Shown here one piece after another: positions 13,598 to 18,865 of a stretch of DNA of 18,865 bases (the stretch's first letter is position 1; each line of letters begins with the position of its first letter). This stretch comes from Segatella copri (GTDB lineage Bacteria; Bacteroidota; Bacteroidia; Bacteroidales; Bacteroidaceae), in assembly GCF_949820605.1 (NCBI RefSeq), contig NZ_CATKVU010000005.1:1-18865 (forward strand). The letters are read 5' to 3'. A program made the translations under genes and the position numbers. The notes below the pieces were generated by a model. The model was not told the DNA's origin, searched no databases, and saw only the letters and a list, made by a program, of their open reading frames with translations.

Positions 13598-13652
13598 CAA
13601 AGATAACAAAAAAGTTATATGCTACCAAACAAAAAGATAACTTTTTTGTTAT
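13598..13652 (-). promoter_or_regulatory. hicAB promoter and 16-bp dyad operator
   Basis: Minus-strand boxes TTTG (13629-13626) and TATCTTTG (13605-13598) are separated by 20 bp. ATAACAAAAAAGTTAT (13603-13618) and its exact reverse complement (13637-13652) flank the -33 box and touch the -7 box. Each arm is itself an ATAAC/GTTAT palindrome around an A6 tract. This is a clear operator pair for the HicB helix-turn-helix. Confidence 0.75.
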
Positions 13653-13656
13653 GTAT

Positions 13657-13713
13657 AGTAAGATTTAACATTTGGGCACAAAAAAGCCCCCGATGCGTCA
13701 CGCACCAGGGGCT
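13657..13713 (-). terminator. Terminator of the orphan hicB paralogue, copy 2
   Basis: AGCCCC (13685-13690) and GGGGCT (13708-13713), with six T residues to the left, form the same stem as copy 1. The flanking bases differ by only a few substitutions. It lies 37 bases beyond the stop of the gene at 13751. Confidence 0.75.
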
Positions 13714-13750
13714 TAAAGAGTTCATTTAATTACTTTATGAAACACAACCA

Positions 13751-14149
13751 TCAAAAGACGGTTGCTTGTAAATCCGCTTTAATATTGCCCATACAGGCGT
13801 TGAGTCGTTGGTATGTTTTCTCTCCAGCGGTCTTGACTCCACTTACATACTGGCGCATGAGCGATGGGTTGATGCCTGCACGTCTGGCAATCTCGGTAGC
13901 GTTGAGAAAGGAGAACTCCTTGAAGAAAGCTTGCACGTCGTACTTATATGTAAACGTCAAGTCTTGCAAGTCCTTGTTGTTAGGGTCATCATCCCTACAT
14001 TCCTGAAGAGCCTTCATGAAGTCGGCCTTGGCTTCCTCAGCGGTCGCACCATCGCCATCTATGACACCATAATTACCCAATGGCTCATCATTGTAACAAG
14101 AGTATCCGCCATCACCATATTCTAAAATCAGCACTACATTCTTTGCCAT
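13751..14149 (-). CDS. HicB-like antitoxin paralogue without a HicA partner
   Basis: 132 residues from ATG 14149, chosen by alignment with the HicB at 12868; an upstream ATG at 14236 would add 29 residues. The N-terminal part (ILEYGDGGYSCYNDEPLGNYG, then TAEEAKADFMKALQE) is a HicB-type partial RNase-H fold. The C-terminal helix-turn-helix (LNATEIARRAGINPSLMRQYVSG) is clearly related to the first HicB (AGIN-SLMRQY shared). No HicA-like frame is visible upstream, where there is only a leader of about 117 nt, nor downstream before the terminator. It could be an orphan antitoxin, a repressor, or protection against an incoming HicA. It has its own promoter. Confidence 0.75.
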   Translation of the reverse strand: MAKNVVLILEYGDGGYSCYNDEPLGNYGVIDGDGATAEEAKADFMKALQECRDDDPNNKDLQDLTFTYKYDVQAFFKEFSFLNATEIARRAGINPSLMRQYVSGVKTAGEKTYQRLNACMGNIKADLQATVF

Positions 14150-14272
14150 ATATCTTATTTGTTTAAATTCCCTACAAAAAGAGTTCTCTACCTCTATCTC
14201 AAAATTTGGCGATTTTTCAAGAAGTTTGACGAACATAGAATAAGTTCTGTGAACGCCTGCGTTTACTGCTTG

Positions 14273-14304
14273 CAAATATAGACATAATATCTGAAATTAC
14301 CAAA
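14273..14304 (-). promoter_or_regulatory. Promoter of the orphan hicB paralogue
   Basis: Minus-strand TTTG (14304-14301) and TATATTTG (14280-14273) are separated by 20 bp, with a start near 14266. The -33 box directly abuts the stop codon of the upstream gene at 14305. The leader then contains a hairpin with AACGC/GCGTT arms near 14255-14270. Confidence 0.65.
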
Positions 14305-14673
14305 CTATTCATCATATTTCTTCAGTGCCTCGTTCATGCGCTGTTCCAGGTCACGTAAGCCAGGAACCTCTACCATAGCCAGGAGGTGGCGGCTCTGGTT
14401 GCGTATATACACCATACACTTATGAAGCAAGCTAGCTTGTCTGGCCAGTTTCTCGTTTTTACGCCTAACAGCCTCTAGCTGCATCGCCTTATCCTTCAAA
14501 GAAGGCATCTTTTTGAGTTCCTTCTTTGCTTTTTTCAACTCCGCTCCCTGCTTTTCCAGGGCTGCAGATAGTTCTTCCACTTCCTTGCGAAGTTCCATAT
14601 TTTCCTCAACCTTGCGGTCGTAATCTCGGATGATGAACATCATCTGATGCTCGAAAGGTATATCTTGATTCAT
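14305..14673 (-). CDS. Small coiled-coil protein of the mobilization block
   Basis: The 122-residue, almost wholly helical protein has a long heptad-rich coiled coil (about 20-90: VEENMELRKEVEELSAALEK onward). It is followed by a shorter helical tail (LLAMVEVPGLRDLEQRMNEAL). There is no membrane segment or signal. It lies 18 nt after the membrane coiled-coil gene and is the last gene of the leftward run that begins with the relaxosome genes, so a role in mobilization is a reasonable guess. No family is recognised. Confidence 0.6.
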   Translation of the reverse strand: MNQDIPFEHQMMFIIRDYDRKVEENMELRKEVEELSAALEKQGAELKKAKKELKKMPSLKDKAMQLEAVRRKNEKLARQASLLHKCMVYIRNQSRHLLAMVEVPGLRDLEQRMNEALKKYDE

Positions 14674-14691
14674 TTTTCCATACCATGCACA

Positions 14692-15411
14692 TCATTTAGA
14701 GCCAAACATTTTCGAATAACGATATATCCAAACACAAAAATCTACACCGACAAGCAGTATTCCGACAATGGCTAGCCACGCATAAGCATCACCAAATATT
14801 TTAATCAGTGCAGTTAGCGTTATACACATACATGCAGTAGCAATAATGAATGTTCTCCAAAACATACCTTTATACGACTTTCTTACACCATCTACGACTT
14901 CTAAAGCTGCATTATTTATGTCACTCTTGAAACTAACAAGAAACTCTTTCTTGTATGTCTCTAGCTCATCAATATGTTTCTTACGTTCATCAGCATAAGC
15001 TTCCTGTACGCCCTTCTGCACGCCTTTCTTGATGTTGTCACGTGCTTCTTCAGAAATTGTAACAGTTATGTTTGCCAAAGCATTCTTAGCGCTGTCAATA
15101 TAAGAAGAAATATTTGAATACATGCTTTCGCATTGCTCCAGAATATTTTTTAGCCCCTGCAACCGATCTCTCTCATCTCCAATTGCAGTTTCATACATCG
15201 CATTTATTTCATTATATTTCTCATTTATGCTTCTAGCAAGTTCTTCAACTTCCTTTAAAAGAGCAAGATTGCTTTCTAAGCGTTTGCGCTCATAGCTATT
15301 GTCAACATTGCTATTATCTTTATTCTCTACAGAAGACGAAACCTTCTCATGAGGTGACTGAACATCCTCAGCTACATCTTCCATACCAAAATCATAATCA
15401 TTTCTAGCCAT
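14692..15411 (-). CDS. Membrane-anchored coiled-coil protein of the mobilization block
   Basis: 239 residues. The first 40 are acidic and disordered (FGMEDVAEDVQSPHEK). A long coiled-coil region follows (about 42-175), and two hydrophobic segments near the C-terminus (about 185-203 and 209-227: FIIATACMCITLTALI and AWLAIVGILLVGVDFCVW) form a membrane hairpin. The topology is a tail-anchored protein with its coil in the cytoplasm. It follows the relaxase by about 100 nt, with a 16-bp hairpin between them. It may tether the relaxosome to the membrane or to a coupling protein; that is inference. Confidence 0.6.
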   Translation of the reverse strand: MARNDYDFGMEDVAEDVQSPHEKVSSSVENKDNSNVDNSYERKRLESNLALLKEVEELARSINEKYNEINAMYETAIGDERDRLQGLKNILEQCESMYSNISSYIDSAKNALANITVTISEEARDNIKKGVQKGVQEAYADERKKHIDELETYKKEFLVSFKSDINNAALEVVDGVRKSYKGMFWRTFIIATACMCITLTALIKIFGDAYAWLAIVGILLVGVDFCVWIYRYSKMFGSK

Positions 15412-15441
15412 CTTTATTTATTTTATTATAATTATACTATC

Positions 15442-15497
15442 AAATGCAGTTGTGCTTAAAAGCATGATACCTTAATTCAAAAAGCACAACTACATTT
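15442..15497 (-). repeat. 16-bp intercistronic hairpin after the relaxase gene
   Basis: The arms 15442-15457 and 15482-15497 match at 15 of 16 positions; the odd one is a G-T pair. The loop is 24 nt. It sits between the relaxase stop and the next gene on the same strand and lacks a U run in that direction, so it may stabilise or process the mRNA rather than end it. Confidence 0.6.
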
Positions 15498-15512
15498 ATT
15501 CTTCTATCTCTA

Positions 15513-16835
15513 TTATCTTCTCATGCCACGCTTCTTCGTCAAATGACTCGTACAACGCCCTACTGCCTTACGAGCAGCAGCCGCAGCCATCCGCTGCAAT
15601 TCGTCTTCCGTCTTTCCATCCCAACGAAGATCATTGTCGTTGGAACCACCGCCGCCAGAAGAAGAAGGATACACATTTGCAGCAGTCATAAATTCAAAGA
15701 CTGCAACAGCAACAATTTGCGCCTTCGCAGGAAGGTTTTCGTCTCTATCCCAATATTCAAGTCTATTGAGCGGCTTCACCAGCTCATCGATAAGGCTAAA
15801 TGCTGCATCAGGAATACGAGCATTCATTATCTCTTCATCGTTCCAGTTCTGCATCGCATCATAGCTACTGCACTTCCACTGAGGCTTCTTAGGAAGCTCT
15901 TCTCTCTTTGCAGGGTTATTCTCTACATTATTATATGTAGGCGTAAAGGAACCTCTACCAGCAGATACTACATTATCGATTCTCTGGATTTGCGGACGAT
16001 GTAATATGTTCCAGGTTCCTTGAAGCTTCGATACCATCAGATCACGTCCAAAGCCCAACTTAGAAGACTGTACAAGAATCGTACTAGACAAACTCCCATC
16101 AACCTTGAATAGGCGTTCTCCAACGGAATAGCCTCGGCAGATTCCCTTTGAATCATACTTAGCATCGATGATCCAACCACGAGAGCGCATGCCTTCAAAG
16201 TATCTCTCCAGATTAAACTTATTCATACATGCCAATACATCTATTGCATCTTTATGTATTCTGTTCTTTCGTTCTGCTCCATCACGCTCACCAACACTCT
16301 CTGCCTTTGTCCATCCTCGCTCAACAGCAAGTCTGTTCGCAGCTTGCTTTGCTCTATCTTTATATTGAGTATCATCAAGAACTTTATTCTCCTCTGTGAT
16401 ACGATTTAATATCAGATGAATATGAGGCTTGTCGGTATCTGTATGAAGACACGCAACCCATTGCGAGTTCTTTATATCCCATCCTTTTATCTTTCCTCTT
16501 CTTTTAGAAACAAAAGGAGTACTTAAATTTCTAATAGAATCGTCTATAAGTTTTATCCAGTCAGACTTCGTAAAGCCGGCACTTTCTTCCTTTGATGGGC
16601 AAAGTTCAATGTGAAAAAACGGATCTTCAATTTTCCTTCCACAGTTTTTCTGTCTCATCTTCATATAGTCCCATACGGCACGAGGCTCTATCGGGTCACC
16701 AAAAATATTATCCCATGGCATATTAGCAGAAGAGATAAATTCAGGTTTCCGACCATCATCCGCTTTTTTGTTCATAGCATAGTTGATGGCATTGTGCCCA
16801 TGACTACTATCTGCCGTTTGTATTTTAATAACCAT
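15513..16835 (-). CDS. MOBP-like relaxase (mobilization nuclease)
   Basis: 440 residues. This relaxase should nick one strand at oriT, bind the 5' end covalently and guide the strand into a recipient using a helper element's secretion system. Motif I is the likely catalytic Tyr19 in NAINYAMNK. Motif III is HTDTDKPHIHLILN (131-144), with metal-binding His131, His138 and His140. FFHIEL (73-78) is also conserved. The C-terminal half has no recognised domain and ends in a Gly-rich and basic segment. The ATG at 16835 follows the upstream stop by one base, so translation is coupled; an upstream TTG at 16853 is less likely. There is no coupling protein or type IV secretion gene, so the plasmid is mobilizable rather than self-transmissible. 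Confidence 0.85.
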   Translation of the reverse strand: MVIKIQTADSSHGHNAINYAMNKKADDGRKPEFISSANMPWDNIFGDPIEPRAVWDYMKMRQKNCGRKIEDPFFHIELCPSKEESAGFTKSDWIKLIDDSIRNLSTPFVSKRRGKIKGWDIKNSQWVACLHTDTDKPHIHLILNRITEENKVLDDTQYKDRAKQAANRLAVERGWTKAESVGERDGAERKNRIHKDAIDVLACMNKFNLERYFEGMRSRGWIIDAKYDSKGICRGYSVGERLFKVDGSLSSTILVQSSKLGFGRDLMVSKLQGTWNILHRPQIQRIDNVVSAGRGSFTPTYNNVENNPAKREELPKKPQWKCSSYDAMQNWNDEEIMNARIPDAAFSLIDELVKPLNRLEYWDRDENLPAKAQIVAVAVFEFMTAANVYPSSSGGGGSNDNDLRWDGKTEDELQRMAAAAARKAVGRCTSHLTKKRGMRR

Positions 16836-16836
16836 A

Positions 16837-17526
16837 TCACTTACATTTATCAATGAGACGATCCAAACACTTTAACCCTTTCTGTATATATGTTCTCCAA
16901 AAGGCAAAGCTTTCTCCGGCGACTATATAGTTTGGTCTTTCGCTGTTTGGGACACCACGAAGAACCTTAAAGTATGCTCCAGCAAACTTCATTACATCAG
17001 TTCGATATTGTACAATATTTTTCATCACTTCCATTTCGTCAGGAGTCAGTGCCACCGTAGGAGTTTTGCCTTGCAGCAACGTTCTACAATAGTCTGAAAA
17101 AGACATATTGCACTTAGCAGCATTCGCTGTAAGCTCATCAGCAAGTTCTGCAGTCATTCTTATTCCCTTGATTACGGTTGCCGCATTTTTCTTCACAACA
17201 AGGGAACCACCAGAAGCTTTCAAGAGAAGATTTATTCTTCGCTTGTCTCCTTTGTACTGCTGAAACTTCTGATACTCATCTGCTGTTATTTCATACTTCA
17301 ATCCCTGATAAGCATTCTTCGTTTTTTTGCAAATGAAAGCATGTATGTAGAACCGTTCTGGACCTCCACTAATATGAACGTCCAATACCAATATAGGCAT
17401 AAATACCTTCTTGGATTTACCAGAAGCAACATCTTCTGTTACCAGGTAAAACGCCTTGCCAGGCGAAGCTTTCTGTAAAGCCTCGTCACCGTTGAAGCGA
17501 TATATTGTTTCTTTCTTTTCTTCCAT
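16837..17526 (-). CDS. Relaxosome accessory protein with ribbon-helix-helix (MobA/MobC-like)
   Basis: 229 residues. The middle part carries a ribbon-helix-helix segment typical of plasmid mobilization proteins (IRMTAELADELTANAAKCNM, then SFSDYCRTLL; about 122-151). It should bind oriT, bend it and help the relaxase nick, and it may repress the operon. The N-terminal 100 residues form a strand-rich domain of unknown role. The C-terminal part (VMKNIVQYRTDVMKFAGAYFK) is helical. It is directly upstream of and coupled to the relaxase. Its promoter has a dyad over the -7 box. The candidate oriT is immediately upstream. Confidence 0.75.
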   Translation of the reverse strand: MEEKKETIYRFNGDEALQKASPGKAFYLVTEDVASGKSKKVFMPILVLDVHISGGPERFYIHAFICKKTKNAYQGLKYEITADEYQKFQQYKGDKRRINLLLKASGGSLVVKKNAATVIKGIRMTAELADELTANAAKCNMSFSDYCRTLLQGKTPTVALTPDEMEVMKNIVQYRTDVMKFAGAYFKVLRGVPNSERPNYIVAGESFAFWRTYIQKGLKCLDRLIDKCK

Positions 17527-17656
17527 TATTCATACATTTTATTGCGAGCTTGCGAGTAATCAAGTTCTGTATTTTAAACCAATGCTCGTAGAGAATTGTT
17601 TAACAATACCCCAACTTGCAATAGTACATTACTTTTGCTCTATAAAAACTTTACTA
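17527..17656. other. Candidate oriT region
   Basis: About 130 bases between the mobilization operon start and its promoter, the usual place for oriT in Bacteroidota mobilizable elements. Visible elements are the palindrome ATTGTT-T-AACAAT (17595-17607), followed at once by ACCCCAACTTGC, and a short direct repeat TGCGAG (17543 and 17551). The nic site cannot be assigned from sequence alone. Confidence 0.4.
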
Positions 17657-17687
17657 CAAAGATAGTAAAATTCTCTGTATCAGCAAA
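17650..17687 (-). promoter_or_regulatory. Mobilization operon promoter with overlapping dyad
   Basis: Minus-strand TTTG (17687-17684) and TATCTTTG (17664-17657) have a 19-bp spacer. TTTACTA (17650-17656) and TAGTAAA (17663-17669) form a dyad centred on the -7 box, a likely operator for the ribbon-helix-helix accessory protein. Confidence 0.68.
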
Positions 17688-17924
17688 GAAAACTCTCTAA
17701 GTAAAGCGAACATTTAAGCATCATTAAAGATAGCGAGCTTCGTTTTAAGACTTGTTGTTACTTCTTCGTTAGAACTTGTCTGAAAGACCAGAAGAGATAG
17801 AAAGAAACAGGAAGAGAGAAAGGGGAAACAGGAAGAGCTTGAAAGACTTGAAATGCCAAAATAACATTTCAAGTTGAAGCGGAAACAGAAGACCTCGTCT
17901 TTTTGAGAAAAATAACATAAGAAA

Positions 17925-17989
17925 ATTGGCAATACAAAAAAATCTTTGTACCTTTGTATTTTCTTGGTATAAAACAATACAAAGAAATC
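17925..17989 (+). promoter_or_regulatory. Promoter and repeated sites before serine recombinase 2
   Basis: The -7 box TACCTTTG (17949-17956) has an ATTG -33 box 20 bp upstream. Two direct copies of CAATACAAAnAAATC (17930-17944 and 17975-17989; 14 of 15 identical) flank it. CTTTGTATT (17952-17960) is the exact reverse complement of AATACAAAG (17976-17984). Three related sites around the promoter of a serine recombinase fit a res-like site and self-repression. Confidence 0.58.
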
Positions 17990-18017
17990 CTTTGGATTAA
18001 TTTATAATAAAACGATT

Positions 18018-18671
18018 ATGATAGCAGTAATATACGCAAGAGTGTCAACGTCAGCTGGAAAGCAGGACACGGAACGTCAAGTTAAGGAACTGACAGAATT
18101 TGCAAAGGAATATAACATCGAAATTGCAAAAGTCTTTCAGGACTATCAGTCTGGAGCAACCCCAAACTCAGAAAGACGATTCTTGCAGGAATGTTTGAGA
18201 TACTGCACAGTTGTAAATAAAAACGTAAACTGTATTTTAATGTCGGAAGTGTCAAGATTGGGACGTGATGTCTGGGAAATGACCGAGCTGGCCAAGTTCT
18301 TTCATGACCACCACTTGAACGTTTACTTCTTGCGAGAAAACCTAAGTATGTTTAACAAAGATAGCAGCGAGAATACTCTTTTCACTATGCTCTTTGCTAT
18401 GTTCAGCAAGTTTGCCGAGAAAGAACGAACAGCCATCAAGGAGAGACTGCAGAGCGGCTACAAGAACTTCCGGGACAAGGGAGGGAAGGTTGGTCGAAAA
18501 GAAGGAAGCGTCAAGACCAAGGAGCAACTTGAACAGGAATACAAGCATGTCATCAAAGAACTAAAAGCAGGGTTGAGCATAGTCAAAGTTGCAAAGCTTT
18601 GTGATGTGGCACCAGGAACAGTTGCAAAGATTAAAAGAATCTTTTCAATCAACTACACACCAAAGAAATAG
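18018..18671 (+). CDS. Serine recombinase 2 (resolvase/invertase family)
   Basis: The 217-residue small serine recombinase has AVIYARVSTSAGKQ with nucleophile Ser10. EVSRLGRDVWEM (76-87) carries the conserved Arg residues, and MFAMFSKFAEKERTAIKERLQ (130-150) leads to the long helix. A C-terminal helix-turn-helix is present (LSIVKVAKLCDVAPGTVAKIKR). It is a different lineage from recombinase 1: the spacing in the catalytic domain and the C-terminal part differ. Its own promoter carries three related sites, and a strong terminator follows. Having two such enzymes suggests one resolves multimers while the other came with another element or inverts DNA; which does which cannot be seen. Confidence 0.87.
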   Translation: MIAVIYARVSTSAGKQDTERQVKELTEFAKEYNIEIAKVFQDYQSGATPNSERRFLQECLRYCTVVNKNVNCILMSEVSRLGRDVWEMTELAKFFHDHHLNVYFLRENLSMFNKDSSENTLFTMLFAMFSKFAEKERTAIKERLQSGYKNFRDKGGKVGRKEGSVKTKEQLEQEYKHVIKELKAGLSIVKVAKLCDVAPGTVAKIKRIFSINYTPKK

Positions 18672-18672
18672 C

Positions 18673-18717
18673 GCAAGAAGGGTGACGGACTCTATACCAC
18701 CACCCTTCTTGCTTTTT
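18673..18717 (+). terminator. Intrinsic terminator after recombinase 2
   Basis: GCAAGAAGGGTG (18673-18684) and CACCCTTCTTGC (18701-18712) are a perfect 12-bp stem followed by five T residues. It begins two bases after the stop codon. Confidence 0.85.
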
Positions 18718-18865
18718 CTACACTTCATAAAAATACAAAACCATCCATATTTGCATTATATGGCACATTTTACCTCTTTTTTAAAAATGATAAAGTAAAA
18801 AATCTTGACGGCGCCAAAAATGCCTGCTACAGATGCTTCCTGTTCGTTGCCACAAACTCAAGCAA
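18718..18865. other. Non-coding end of the window, probably continuous with position 1
   Basis: No gene is visible. TGTTCGTTGC (18841-18850) pairs with GCAA at the window end (18862-18865) plus CGAGCA at 1-6, with one G-T pair and an 11-nt loop. The stem is complete only if the molecule is circular. The final 60 bases are richer in G and C than the preceding AT-rich part. Confidence 0.5.

Noticed and set aside
17714..17977. An 87-codon minus-strand frame upstream of recombinase 2
   Set aside because: It has low-complexity Phe/Ser composition, overlaps the recombinase promoter region, and shows no start signal or domain.

Overview
The window reads as a mobilizable plasmid from a member of the Bacteroidota, most likely a Prevotella/Segatella- or Bacteroides-type host. 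The main reason is the promoters. At least eight genes or operons are preceded by the phylum-specific signature, a TTTG-like -33 box and a TAnnTTTG -7 box separated by 19-20 bp, and very few starts carry a strong Shine-Dalgarno sequence. There are no chromosomal housekeeping genes. The two ends of the window complete one inverted repeat when joined (18841-18865 plus 1-6), so this is probably a whole circular plasmid of about 18.9 kb.

Layout. Positions 1-925 are non-coding and regulatory: two tandem promoters, a short terminated RNA with a competing anti-terminator stem, a candidate leader peptide, and a hairpin that buries the ribosome-binding site of the next gene. Positions 926-2765 hold a candidate replication initiator with two winged-helix units, followed by a small acidic protein. 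Positions 2873-4132 are a type Ib-like partition locus: a small ParA and a ribbon-helix-helix ParB, separated and bordered by three arrays of degenerate 9-bp repeats. The same rightward run continues with a SLOG/DUF2493 protein, a small acidic protein, decayed fragments (4932-5185) and an AT-rich membrane-anchored protein. Next come a serine recombinase (6044-6637) with a closely following Fic protein (6649-7740). A protein with an MmcB-like PD-(D/E)XK nuclease domain and a winged helix (8166-9323) has a 25-bp dyad upstream of its promoter and two more copies inside its own coding region.

Positions 9350-10746 are an IS4-type insertion sequence. The remaining genes up to 17526 are on the minus strand: a GAGRK-motif protein, an exported protein, a HicAB toxin-antitoxin pair, an unpaired HicB paralogue with the same terminator sequence, and a mobilization block (RHH relaxosome protein, MOBP-like relaxase, a membrane coiled-coil protein and a soluble coiled-coil protein). 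The candidate oriT lies just upstream of that block. A second serine recombinase (18018-18671) with repeated sites in front closes the plasmid.

Together this is a self-maintaining backbone: replication with layered control, active partition, likely multimer resolution by one or both serine recombinases, post-segregational stabilisation by HicAB (perhaps also Fic), and mobilization in trans by a helper element. The least ordinary parts are the replication-control leader, the 9-bp arrays around parAB, and the nuclease-like gene that carries its own putative binding sites inside its reading frame.
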